Shown here piece by piece: positions 1-13,300 of a stretch of 64,000 bases of DNA. The stretch comes from Liolophura sinensis (lineage: Eukaryota; Mollusca; Polyplacophora; Chitonida; Chitonidae). The position numbers and the translations under genes are program-made. Every line of letters starts with the position of its first letter. Within the stretch, counting starts at the first letter, position 1. Below the pieces are notes generated by a model. That model was not told the DNA's origin. It was given only the letters and a program-made list of their open reading frames with translations, and made no database searches. The stretch spans positions 19,767,385 through 19,831,384 of the forward strand of contig NC_088295.1 in assembly GCF_032854445.1 (NCBI RefSeq). Direction: 5' to 3'.

Positions 1-530
1 CTTGCATTCAAGTATAACTGGAAGGTCTGGAGATTTCTGAGTAATTATAAAAGCACATTGTTTTCACTCTTAAATTTCCCAATTTTTTCACAGAATTTAC
101 AACCAAAACTCCAAAACATTATGGGATAATTATCTCACCTGACTATTGTTTAGAAGACTGGAACATCGCAGCATTTGACCAGCCAAAATTTCCACAGTAA
201 CCACAACTGATTGTGTACACAGGCTGTCAATATGGGGTTTGTTACTTTTTAAAAATAATTTCAGGTGACTTTTGTTATTTGTCTCATACCAACCCTATTT
301 TCCAGAGATAAAGACTGAAAATAAATTGACAAATTTAAGGCTGTAAATCATTTTCAAAGATGTAAATTTCTCAAAATACACAAAAATATGACCTTATTAC
401 GAATCATGTTGAGATTTTTTTTCTCCATTATTTTAGCCACCACATATTTTATAATAATATGTACAGAATCTGAATACAATGAATGGTGACAATGAATCTG
501 ATGTTTGAGTATACTGTGAGACAGATAAAA
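1..530. other. intergenic DNA downstream of MICALL
   Basis: AT-rich DNA beyond the predicted poly(A) site of the minus-strand MICALL gene. I see no exon-like reading frame, repeat family or RNA gene here. Confidence 0.5.
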
Positions 531-1230
531 AAAAACATAGTTTATTTAAGACTCAGGCACACAAATATACAACATATGTTTTATATACAGGTATCAATAC
601 TATTTATACAAGTAACCCTTAGCACCATGCACATGTCTACACACAACAAATACACTCTTGCTAACTTTTTATCACTTAATAAAACAAAAATGTGCACCAT
701 ATCACCACATTTTTCAACACTAGAAACCTTGTATACAGCAAGCAAACAAAAATAAACAAAATCAAACGAACAAATGGAAAGCAAACAAAACTTGGATGAA
801 TTTTGAAACAAATGAAGGATGGATGAAACAAATGTATAAATCGTTCACAAGTCTTAAAAGCATAAAACTTTTCGTGGTCGTGTTAAATGTACATAAGATT
901 CCACACAAAACTTTATCATTCAACAAAAATTAATTTTGATCATGACATAAATCACAACCTCCATAGAAGAGGAAATACATCTGGTGTGACTAATACACAA
1001 ATATCACAATTTATAAAACAAATGAGATGCAATCATACAGGTGAATATTTGGCCCAGGTGTAAAAAGATCCACAGATAGTGGCACTTAAAACAGCCGTGA
1101 GCTGACAAACTCTGAAGAACTGTTCTGTGCATGGTCTACATGAATTTCCAGCTCTCCAATGTAGAGTTGACTAGGAACTCTCAGAGGTAAGCGTCGGCAC
1201 TTCACCAGTACTCTTGTATCTGTACAGGCA
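531..1230 (-). other. MICALL: MICALL 3' untranslated region
   Basis: Sequence between the TAG stop at 1231-1233 and the AATAAA at 541-546. It has no sustained reading frame in the gene's phase and no splice-site pair. The right boundary is firm because it follows from the stop codon; the left one depends on the poly(A) signal. Confidence 0.55.
541..546 (-). promoter_or_regulatory. MICALL: MICALL polyadenylation signal (AATAAA)
   Basis: On the minus strand this reads AATAAA, about 685 nt past the MICALL stop codon. A run of nine T follows within 10 nt on that strand, as expected for the downstream U-rich element. It is the only canonical AATAAA I noticed in a suitable place after the stop, so cleavage probably falls near 515-530. 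Confidence 0.6.
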
Positions 1231-4200
1231 CTAAAAGCTGGCATCACCAAATGCTGGAACAAAAAACACAATTCATACATGAGGGTAACTTTTATTTCTG
1301 TTGGGGATAAAATAAAATATGCTAAGACAAGCACCAAAATTGAAATAATTTTATGAAAGAAAAGAAAATGTACCACAAGTCAATATTGTTTGTCCAAAAA
1401 TAAAATGTATTTATAAACCCAAGAAGACCATTCTTGTTAATACTGTTAATATATAACAGTATATTTTAATACTGTTAATATATAACAGTATATTTTAATA
1501 CTGTTAATATATAACAGTATATTCTAAAGCATTTAAATGCAACCAGTTTTCCATTCTTAAAATATTACAACAATGAACACAAAACCAAAAAGGCAACACA
1601 AAGCATACTTTTAACAAGTAATGAATTATTACATGAAATTCAGAAATATCTATTAATCATACTAAACCCAAACCACAAATACATGCACAGGTAACATAAG
1701 ATTCTCAATGCAGGGTGACACATAGCAGGGTAGTTAATACAGGTACATGCAACTTCTCAGATCAAGCAAGCTCCGTATGAAATCTATCAATATTTATATA
1801 CTGATTTAAAACTTATGTAAGAGTTATTCTTAACTATAGCTGTGTTTAACAAGTAGATGTGCAAGTATCTCATTTTTATTACCATAACCAGATGTAAAAA
1901 TATGTGCTCATTGGGAGTAATGATCATGAGTTATTCACATAATTTCTCTGGTTAACATGGGCAATGTGAGATGTCCAATCTTGGGCTTGTTTTACAAATT
2001 GCATGCAGTGCAATGTGCGCGTATCTACAAAGCCAACTAGCGCTGTAGTTGTACAATGTATAACTAAAGCTATGTGCATGTTGTAAAATGGCCCTCAGAA
2101 ACCACATGAATTGAAAGGTTTACAACAAAGTGTATCAACTATTTGATGTTAAGGCAGTATCCTAGGGTTGGTTAGTAATACAGTGTCAGACATCAAGTAT
2201 TAGGTGACTGCTCTAGATTTAACTGGTAGTAATATCAGAAGTAATAACTTAATGGAACACATCTTTAAATTTTGACTAACGTGTGTGATGACAAAAGAAG
2301 GCGACTCAGTTATTACATGTAACCGTACTGTTAAATATCAATTAAACAGTTCCAGGTGTTAATTCTAGAGTTGGCAATGTGAAGTTACCCATGTGATGAG
2401 AGACAGACACTGAAAGGTGTCATATATCTATACCTGGGATTCTAACACATCCTATCACAATAACCTTTCTTGGGTTTTGCTGTTTGCTGGAAATGGGAAT
2501 AAACATTCATTTTTTCAATAATGTGAAACAAAGAAGCCTCGACAAAAAACAAAGCTTTTAGTATAGGATAGTTTGATGGCAACCACGATGAAAAGAACAA
2601 CAACAACCAAGCTATGATTGCTTGAATGTACATATAACAGCCATATCACATGCAGGTTAGTTGTTGTGGTTCTTTTCATTGTGAAAAATGACCACAGTAA
2701 CAAAGCTCAGGGAGTAATAAATTAAAATCAAAGCTTTCATCCACTGTAGTTGTAGGCAGAGTTAAAATAAATAAGATAATAAAGTTAAACTTAAGCAAGA
2801 AGATCAGCCTTACATACATGTATGTCAATAAATATAGTAAGTACATTAGCACGTTTATTAATATTTCTGCTCATCAATAAAAACATTATGTTACTCCACA
2901 AGACCATAAAATTGCAACATTCTTGATTTTCCAGGATTAACAATGTAAACCATGATGTACATATGTTACATTAACACAAAGCTTTTTGTATGCACCAAAA
3001 AAAAAAACAAAACTAAACAACAACAGAGGAAAATATAAGAAGATTTGATAACCTAGGAGGTTGCAATAAGCAAAACAAATACCAATTTACATCTTGTGTA
3101 CCTGTCTAATCTTACCTTTCTTTTCCAAGACGATTGCAATTTCTCGATCTTCTTCCTCATATCTGTAACATTGAACAGAGGCACATGATATATTCAGTAT
3201 ATGGACTGTTACTTTTCATTATGTCAGCAGAATATGAATATTTTCAGCTGTGAGATAAAATGCGAACATATTCAGGGTCAAATCATGACTCTGGTAAATC
3301 AGCAGCCACATCATCACAATATAAATATTTTTTACCGGTGAAGGAAAGACAAGCGTCTCAACCACTTGGCCACCACCTTCTGTCGCCATACAGGGTACCT
3401 GCAGCACTTAGAATCAAGGGAGACAAACCCTGCACTCACCTGTGTTTATCATCATCAATACAGTCTATTATCTTACTCCTCTGGTCTACAATGTATAACA
3501 ATCTCTCCAGTAAATACTCTTCCTCTTGTTTATCTTCACTGGTTTTATCTGAAATTTGAAAAGTCACATGAATGAATTACAAATGCAAAAAGAACGGTAG
3601 CAGCTTTCTTAGTCCCACAGTTAAGTCAATATCCATAATAACAAATTGTCAAACAGGTGTCTTTTGTGTATGGAAACCATTTTGCAAACAAAATTGAGCT
3701 ATTTGTGGTGTAAGGTACATTAAAACTTCTGGATGGAAACTTGAGTCAGTTTAAAAATAATTATTTTTAAATAAAGGGTATGGATATTCACACTTGTAGA
3801 ATTTTCTGACTACATGTCACCATAGTTCATAAATTCCACAACACTTTGGCTGGTTTTACTTACTGGGTTTATCAAGAAGTCGGCGAAGCTGGTCTTGAAC
3901 ACTGTCTTGCTCATCTTCTAGTTCATTTTCCCGGGAACTGAAATAAGGCAAGGTAAGTTACATTAAACAAAGCCCATTATTTCTACTCCACGTTTATAAA
4001 ACTAAATCACAAATTTCCCTCTCAGTTTTTCCATCAAATTATAAACATGCCTTCTCTTTACCTGAGTAAGATGTGAAGTACAAGGAGATACTGCAAAGTG
4101 TTTTTTTATCACTTAAATTTAACACACTGAAAGAAAGCTAGATATTTTTAGTAGGTCCGATTGTAACTTACGCATAGATGAGGTCAGCTTCCTGCCGCAC

Positions 4201-7200
4201 CAGCTCATTCTTTTGACTGACCAGCAAAAACCAGTCAATCATCAGCATGTCCTCCTCATCTTCTTGTGCTGTGAACAGATGGACAGTCAGACAGACGCTC
4301 AGACAAACATATACACACAACAAATCCCTCTGAACCTCCACCAGCATCTGGTCACAGCAAACTACAAAACACTGACCTTTTAAGAAGTAGTGGGTAATTG
4401 TGATGTTTGTGATCATTTATTGTTATTGTAAGTACCTTGAAATCAATCATTGTTTCTTCTGCTTATCTTTTAATGAAAACAAATTCCAAAGCCATACATC
4501 TTTACAGAGGAAACTTGATGTTTATAAGCATCTAAGGTAATAAGTATCTAAGTTTATTCAGGGTTTACGCATTAATGCATGTACTACATGAGTAATTTGG
4601 GCAGCCGTCCATTTTTCCTCAAGTGCAGATTTGGGATAAATGTGGAAGGAGGTAGGAGTGTAAAGGAGGGTTTTGTGGGACTTGGGGGCCGGGGGTGGTG
4701 AGATTTTACTGGTATGTTATTAATTTAGTTTACTTGAAATTAAACTTCACTGGAACTAATGTTCTGAGCCAATTTTGGATGTAATCATTTTTAGATATAT
4801 ATATTATACAAGCAATTTGTTACAAGCAACATCCCCACATGCCCTATTTAAATATTAGCGTGGTCTAATATCTATTTACTTTCATTTGTATGCAAGGTAC
4901 CCATAATGTAGTTTATTTTACCAGTTTATGAGCTAGTATACTCTATTGTCTTGTTACTGATATTTGTCACCAGATAATTATGAAATTATCAGGTGATTCA
5001 AAAACAAAGCATGCCAAAAATATTACAGATGCAAATCCCTCAGGCAACAAAACAGTAAATACATATAGCACAAACAGATGTACCTGACAGGCAATACCGT
5101 CACCTTCACAAACCAGTGAGTGATATCTTCATCAAACACTATCACAAAACAGCTGATATCCACCAGAGGGATGCAAACAAAAATGGGCAAACACTAGGAA
5201 GATAGGTGGCAAAATTACTGAGCCAAAGCTGATAAGATAACAATACTAAGCTCTACAACACTAACATGACCAACAATATCAAATACACTGAATAAAGACT
5301 ATGTGACACCATGTTCCCATCCACATATCAAACCAACCCAGGCATGCCTGAAATACAACATTGAACAAGTAATACCAGGCAAAAGGAACAACAACAACAT
5401 AGGCAAGAATGTTGAGTTAACCAGCCACTTCTATGTGTGAACTGGAACCATGAACGTGTATGGCAGTAAAGCAAGCAGGAATTACCCCAGTAACCTTTGA
5501 ATGTCCGTCCTCATTGTGGTCTTTGAATCTGAAATGGTTAGAAAGATGAGGCGCATGGAGTTGACTGAGGATGAGTTAGGTAGAAAGTGTTAGGTTGGTT
5601 TTCCTGACTCCCATGCGGACCACACACCCCTGAGCAGCCCGGGATGTGGCTCCCACACATGTATAGTGACTTGCGTTGAACTCGCACAGAAGATATGAAG
5701 TAGCTGAGTGACCAGCTCAGTGGGTGAGGTCACACTGGTCATTCAATGCTTCTGAGGATTATCCCATACAGTTATAGCCACACAAGCAGCCAGATATGAA
5801 CAAGCTCTCCCCTATACAGAGTAAATAATGAAAAGCTCCACCAGAGTTGCTTCCCCTTATTTAGCCCAGCTGATCCCCATCCCCCCTTCACCTAGGAATG
5901 TATGGATGGACATTTACCCCTAGGCTTTTCTCTCAGGTGATCTAGAAATGAAGAATGATCAGATATCCCTATAGTGATGCAATGTGTATAGGCATGCATT
6001 GATAATGAAAGCTGAAGAAAATAGAACACATCAATCTCAACTCGCTATATCACTACTATAGGAACCACACTATGAAAGCTATCTCACTGTCTTAAACATC
6101 TTGTGGAAATAACAGTAACCAAAAGTTACATCTAGTACTTTTCATTCCTAAATTTCCGTGTATAGCAATTGTAATGATATACATATACATAAACTATAGG
6201 CTACAGTTCTCAGCTGTATCATAAGTCACAAGAGCAGCATTTGGAATTTAACCCTTTTTAACACCCCCTTTTTTAACCCTTTTAGCACATTCATTAGCAC
6301 AAAATGTATATAACCCCCTCCCCTCCGACCCCACCCCCACCCGAAAAGGCCAGATGGTGACATCAGTCATCTGCACTAGAGGCTGTACTTATGCACAAAG
6401 AACAGTCTCTGACATTCCTAGTACTGCCATCTAGGCAGCCAGTTTACGCTCATGACACTGTTACTTAGGGGTAAATATCAAGGCAGGCTTACTAAACTGA
6501 GTTGAAAACAGGAGGACATCAGTGAGAGAAGATTTCAGAGTACATCTATAATGTATATCAATGCCAAACAACTACATATACATGTACATCTAATATTTAT
6601 AGTTTTCCCTTTTAAGATATATAAACTGGAACTGAAAATCTATGCATTTGAAATCTGCACTCACGCTATAGCAAAACAGAGTCAAAATGCAATGACTGTT
6701 AATCATAACTAATATCGATTACCAACTAAATACATGTAAATATACATGTATAGACAAAATAAAAGAAAAAGCCCAATTAACACAACACAGAGCAACAATA
6801 TTACAAATGTGTAAGAGTTACTCTCTTCAGTTATTTCAGTCCAAAAATTACTCAACAAAACTTCAATTGTCCAGGCAATTCTCACTACAACTACTTGTAC
6901 AGCTATTAAATGTAGTGCAGTATTAGATATTTAATAATTCCATACATAAAAACAAATCTTTTCAAGGTTCGTTTTCTTCAGAATTCACAATAAACAGCAA
7001 ATATGCCTTGCTTACATAACACATCCCATGGTACATTAATCATACCAGAAGACAGAAAAACTACTGTATACATACAACATTAAAATGTACGCTTAATAAT
7101 GAGCTTAAATGTACAACTTCTGCAACATAGGTTGGATCATGATTGCATACATGTTCAGTTCCCCTAAAGTCAACAAGATCCCCCAACCCACCAACCCAAG

Positions 7201-7346
7201 AACACAGAAACTAAACTACTCTCCCACTCACCATTCCTGATGGAGTCCTCAAGCCGACGGCCTTTCAGCTCCAAGTCAGTAAGTTTACTGTCAATGTCCA
7301 AGAGTTGACGCTGGATTTCCATAGGTGTTAACTTCCCAGGGCTCAT
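1231..7346 (-). CDS. MICALL: MICALL coding exons 6-11: bMERB Rab-binding domain
   Basis: Six exons encode the C-terminal bMERB (bivalent Mical/EHBP Rab binding, DUF3585) helical domain, which binds Rab8-family GTPases. Recognisable blocks are [17 protein letters not shown] and [14 protein letters not shown] (7346-7232), [21 protein letters not shown] (4268-4172), [11 protein letters not shown] (3937-3864), [20 protein letters not shown] (3548-3440) and [14 protein letters not shown] (3162-3116). The last exon adds only about seven codons (GAFGDASF) before TAG at 1231-1233. Every junction keeps phase. Introns contain no other gene; the one at 4269-7231 is unique-looking DNA. Confidence 0.93.
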
Positions 7347-10300
7347 CTGAAATGAAATTGAATGTTTTTTTCATTCTAATATGTTGGATGTGATGCCCAA
7401 TATGGCATCAAACATATTCTGGTTGACTGTGTTGACTTTGCCTATGTTCGGCAAAGATTCTACACAGTCAACTCTATATATGATTTATTTGACAGCATCG
7501 CTGGCGATGTTGTCATAAATTATTTGAAGGCCATTGGCCTATATCATAAAATATAAATTTTAATTGTCATAAATATCTATAAACAGTTATATACATATAT
7601 ATTTATACATGTACTATAACCATGGTTTTCGAGTTTTAACTCTTAGTTTTCTTTTATACGATTTTAAACATGTCTACTTTTGGTTTTACTTTTGGTGTTC
7701 ATATTATTATATCGAAAACCTTAACCGTCTCACTTTTTCACCTTGTTCTCGCCATGATATGGCTGAAATATTGCCGATGTGGCGTTAAGCCATAATCATT
7801 CATTCATTCATTCATTCTAATGTACACATACAGAAACATTAAGATGGTTGTGTATACAGCTGCAAGTTGATCCAGTTTTTACACTTGTCACTTAAGTCTT
7901 TTACAATATATTGTACTGAAGTTGACATACTTCATACTGAGCTCATTTAAAAAAAAGAAAAAAAACAAAAAAAAATCACACGCTAGTGGCTTCATAAGTA
8001 GTATGTTTCTTACCCCAGGTCGTAATGGACTTGTCCTGTTGCCTGCTAAGTATTTCTGGTGTTTCTGGGCACGGTTAACTGCTGGTGGAGACTTTGGTCT
8101 AGGAGGGGGTTGTCTCCCCTTTTTGTGCTTCTCTTTCTGTTGGAATTCAGAGCTGCTATCCAAGCTGCTATCATCAAAATTAAACTTCATACCTGGTGAC
8201 ACTTTTGTCCGTTCTGATTTGCCTACATTTTTCTTCTCTGTGTTATCACCATTTTCAATGATTTCAATATGTTTTTTGGTTGTTTTGTTGAGGTTTGGTC
8301 GCTCTGGTCTTTCTGGAACAACTCGCTTTTTCTCAGGATCCACAGGTCTTTCTGGAACAACTCGTTTCTTCTCCGGACACACCTGTCTTTCTGGAACAAG
8401 TCGCTTCTTCTCTGGATCCACAAAGTTGCCCTTCCGTTCCTCCATTCTCTTCTGGGCCTCTTTCTGCCAGTCAGGTACAGACTCCTGTGATTTGGAGAAT
8501 TCTTTAGGCTTTTTATCTCTCTTCTTCAAGTCTTTTGTTAAGTTTAACACCTTCAAGTTGTCTTCACCAACGCAAAGGTCTCCGTTTTCATCTGACAAGA
8601 CGTCCATAGATTTTGGTCGTGCTGGTTTGGCGTTTCCGTTTTCTTTCCGTCGTCTTGCCTCTTTTTGCCAGGCTGGGGTAGGAGTTGTGTCTACTACAGG
8701 AGTTGGCAGTGGTTTATTCTCACGAGGTATGTCTTGTACATGAGAATTCTCAATCTCCTCTTTATCATGTAGGTAATCCAGAATGGCTGTTGTTGACTTT
8801 GGTCTTTGTTTGGATTTGCTGTCTTTCTCCGCTTTCCGTCTTGCCACCTCTTTCTGCCAAGCTGGGATAGGTGTTGTGTCAATGACTTCATTATTGCTTG
8901 ATGCTTTTTCATTATGCTTACTTTTACTAATATGTGATTGTTCCTTGGGTTTACTATCTACATTTGCTGTTGTTTTGTTGTTTGAATTTTTAATGTTATT
9001 GCTCAGTACATTGCTCTCTGTGGCATTGCTCACTGGGGAGCGTGGAGGTATCACTACAGATGTCTTGGATTCTGTGGTTAGTTCAGGCCTCGTGGGACTG
9101 CCTGGTTGTCTCTGTCTCACATTAGCCAGAGACTTGAGCAAACCACCCAACACCCTTTGGTCAGCCTCTTCCTGTGGGGGACGGGAATCAGGGTATACCA
9201 TAATGGCCACAGGTGGTGAGCCTCTATTCTGCTGACCAGCCTTACTTAAGGCATCCTCAGTTGATGTCTCCTTGGATGTAGCATCAGTAAGCCCCACCCT
9301 TGGAGGTTTAGGCGGGCCTGATCGAGGGGTTGGGGTTGGGGCTGAGTGAGGGGTAGTGGGGCTCCTAGGGGGTCTGGGAGGGGCTGTGGAAGGGCTTGTT
9401 GGTTGAGATGGCTGGGATTTGGGCAACTCTGGTGGTGTGCTCCTGGGCAAGGGGGGTGCAGAGCTTGGTTCATCTGGAGTTATGGCAGGTGGAGTCACAG
9501 ATTTACTGCGATCTATTGAGAACCTATCACTTTTATCCTCACTTTTTGTTTTACTTCTTTCCTCCTGACTTCTTAACTTAGTCCTCTCTTTGGATTCCTT
9601 AATCCTCTCCCCCACTGTTTTATTCAACTTTTCATTGCTACCACTGAGCTTTTTGTCATTTTTCTTCAAAAACAGTCTTGTTTTAGGGGTTGGATTAGTT
9701 ATATCTGCACTCTCTTTCTTGTCAGATTTGGACAAATTATTATTATCTTCACTTTTGTCATTCACCCCTGACTGTAATGCCAGTGGGAGTTTCCTAGGTT
9801 CAGTCCTCTTTGTCAGTCGTGTTTCAAGCTCTGAAGAATAACTATTCTTCAATGGTTTGGTCACAGTTTCATCCACTTCCATTTTTTCCACATCCCTACT
9901 AAACCTTGACCTTTCATGATTACTATCAATTTTTGTGGAGTTTTCCTCTTCTTTAAGAAGAGACTGTCTGGGTCTGGGAACTGGTGTGGCTCTCTGATCG
10001 ATGCCCTCGCTCCGAGACCTTGAAGATTTTTCATCTTTAGACGGCGGCCATTTGTCTGTGACCTTCTTTTCTGAAGGTTCACTTAGCCTGCCTGGCAGAT
10101 CACTCGGTCTCTGTGTTGAAGACGAGTAGGGCTTTCTCTCAGCCTTTGGGCTATGAGACCTCTTATTCCTCCAGTCCGACCTACCCTCCTTTTCCAGTTT
10201 GTCCAAGACAGACTTAGCATTGCTCCTGTGATCTTCAGAGTGTCCATTATCTGTAGTCTTCTTCCTGGACTCCACATCATCTTGTTTGTGTGATCTAGGT

Positions 10301-13300
10301 TTATACTTCTCTTCACTGTGACTATTTATGTTAAGAGCCACTCTGGCTGTGCCCCTGGCTGGTGACCTTGACCTCTGTCCTGCTGACTTCTCTGGGGCAG
10401 CAAACCCTTTACCAAGCTGACTCATACCATTCACACGTATGTCTTCCTTCCCTGAATCTTTCTTTTCATCTTTCTCAAACAGAGCAGATGGTTTGGCATA
10501 AACTTTGCCAGATGGTGACAAATCGCTGTGTCGGTAACAGGACCTGTGGTACAACTTCCCATCCTCGATGTGCCTCTCCAGAAGATACACTTTGTTCCTG
10601 CAGATCTGACATGTTTCTCCCATTGATGCCACTCTCTGGTGTTTGGCTTTCTCCTGCAAGATAAGGTTGTGAGAACTTAGAAGTTTATTCTTTCAATCAC
10701 ATGTAAGTCTATGCACTCAAATTTATAAGTGACTGAGAGAAGTGTGCTTCATGTGATTACTGTCGATTGAAAGCTTTCATGAACCATTAACATTTTTTAG
10801 CCGCGTTTTTCATTCACAGGTAGGAAATCAACAGATGTAGTTATTTCCTTATATATGAATTTGAAAATTTGGATCACTGTCCAATAAGGCTGTAACCTCT
10901 ATTGAAGTTCTTGACCCCAAACAAAACTAACTGCAATTTATGCAGGAAGTACCTGGGATTTGTCCTGCTTATTTTCATGGGATGGAGTGAATCTCTTAAC
11001 CTCTGGTCGTGACTGGGGTTCACTCCCTTCATGGTGTCGTTTTGTACCACTAGGTGTTGCTGTTTTATTGGCTACACTGATTCCTGGACCACCCACTGTA
11101 AATAAAACAATACATTAACCAATGGAAGATAGTTAATGATAGTGTTTGCCCGAAATTTAAAATAAGGACAGCTGAATACCTAATTTTTGGGTGAAAATCC
11201 AGCTGAGTTTGCTGGTTAGAAATAGTGTGGAGCTTCACATCCACTAGAAGACTTTAGTACATAACAAACAAAGGCGACTTACAGACGGGTTTGTCCTTGA
11301 AGTAGTTGTGGTACTGGGCCACGTAGGTTATAATACTGAGTCTGTCAGGGACTTTCATGGCCACCATGTCTGCAGCCTCTAACAAGGCAGCAATGTTCAG
11401 TTCTTTCTCTGCCACATCAAATGCCTGAAATGATTCAAAATACATGAGCATATGACTGGTATTTACTCATCAAGGCCGCGGATATCATCATTTATGGTAA
11501 AATATGTGTGTAGTACAGTGTACAAAAACACACCAATCAAACAAACAAATAAAATATGACTGATACTACTAGCTATCAAGACCCTGGTTATTATCATAAA
11601 TGGTAAAATACATATATTTATTTCACTGGTGCATTATGATGGGAGGAAACCGGGCAAAGTTTTGGGCAAACTCACGACTACTCGCAGGTTGCTGGTAGAT
11701 ATTCCCATGTATGGCCGGAGAGGGAGCCGGAATGAGCAGAACTGGACAGCGAGTGCATAGGTGAGAGGCTCCTGAGAGCTACCTCAGCCCTGAAAGCCCC
11801 GGTATTACATGTCCCTAGCGTATAGTTATTATTATTATTATTAATGGTTAAATACATAAGCACTATATACATAACACTATTTGATCCACCATGGGGGAAA
11901 TTAGATCACACGTTACTTCACAGCAAGCTACTGAAATAAATAAAATTTAAATTTGAATTTTTTGCTTAAATTTATTTCCTTTCTCATTCCACGCTGAAAA
12001 TAATTTTCAAAGCATCAAAAGGCATGAGCTCTTAGCCTATCATGAAATGTACAATGACTGCAATCTAACTCTAAAGCCCAGATCAGAAGGACTAGGCATG
12101 CAGTAACAAATTAAAGGTCAAAAGTTAGCCACAGAGCTACACACACAGACATAATGTTTAAAACAAAACAACTGTAAACATTTTCGCATGTCTGTACAGA
12201 GGAACAGGGTTGACTCTCATACACAAGCAAATATGCACAGGTGGCCGATATGCACTCTTTAAAACAAACATGCTACATGTGAAACAAACTAGAGAGCAGT
12301 TATGAAAGTGAGGGCCAGAGTTGACAATGATGTGAGACAGGGGGACCAGTTTTAACAGACCACTGCGGCAGTCTTTGAAATTCTTCCTGGGTTGCAGTCC
12401 TGGCATACTGCACATTCCATTCCCTGTCTTTTACATTCCTCCGTATTTACTAATGAATTTCTTCATCCACACAGCATTACTTGTTTAAGCCGGGTGTAAG
12501 TTTTTCTATCTGGTAGATCAGGCCTGGACAGGTGTGAGTCGTTCATTAGGGAGGATAAGCTGGCTGTGTGGAGACGTGTGCCACAGGCTTACATGACAGC
12601 CAGCGCTCTTAACCAGGACAAGTAAACCTTAGCCTCTCCCCCATCTCCTTATCTCTCAGTGACACACAGGTATGTGTTACATAGGTCTCATCTTAAGAAC
12701 TGGCCTAGGCATCATCACGATCCTCAGTGCCCCATAACAATGGCCCCTCTTAGGTGGGGGTCAAATACTTACACACTTACACTGGCTTAATTAGGAAATT
12801 AAGCCAGAAACATAAATATCCACTTAGTCAGAACTGTACGCAGATTATAAGGCATTAATTTTTACAACCATTAATCCATTAAGGTTTTTCTCAGAATGAC
12901 AGCTTCTATACAAGCACATAACACTTTGCTCTAGCTACACCTGTTGCACTTTAATAACCATTCTTCTGAAAGACTGGTCACAATTCTACTCAATGTGGCC
13001 CCATAAAAGCAAATATTTGTTGAAATCAAGGCATTTAATAGGACAAAACAAAAGTACCTGAATCTACCCATTGTTTTGGATGGAGTATTGAAGGATAGAA
13101 CAAAGAGATGAGCTGAAGCTGAACCTAATTAACATAGTGCTCATTCCCCATCAATCAGACCAGGTAAACGAGCTGGTAAATTAACAACACTGTAATCAAA
13201 CAGACTCAAAAGCTATACGGACTGACCTAAGGATATTGAAAACAAAAACATTCATCATGTACAGAGCCTAATTATACAGATATGATTAGTTTCAAAATAC

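Noticed and set aside
5495-5528. Splice-bracketed 34-bp minus-strand segment in MICALL intron 6
   Set aside because: AG and GT flanks are present, but inclusion would shift the bMERB frame; direct joining of 7232 to 4268 is in phase and gives the family sequence.
7922-8743. 273-codon plus-strand open frame opposite the MICALL large exon
   Set aside because: It is the antisense shadow of a strongly supported exon, has low-complexity Leu/Phe/Ser composition and no splice or family support.
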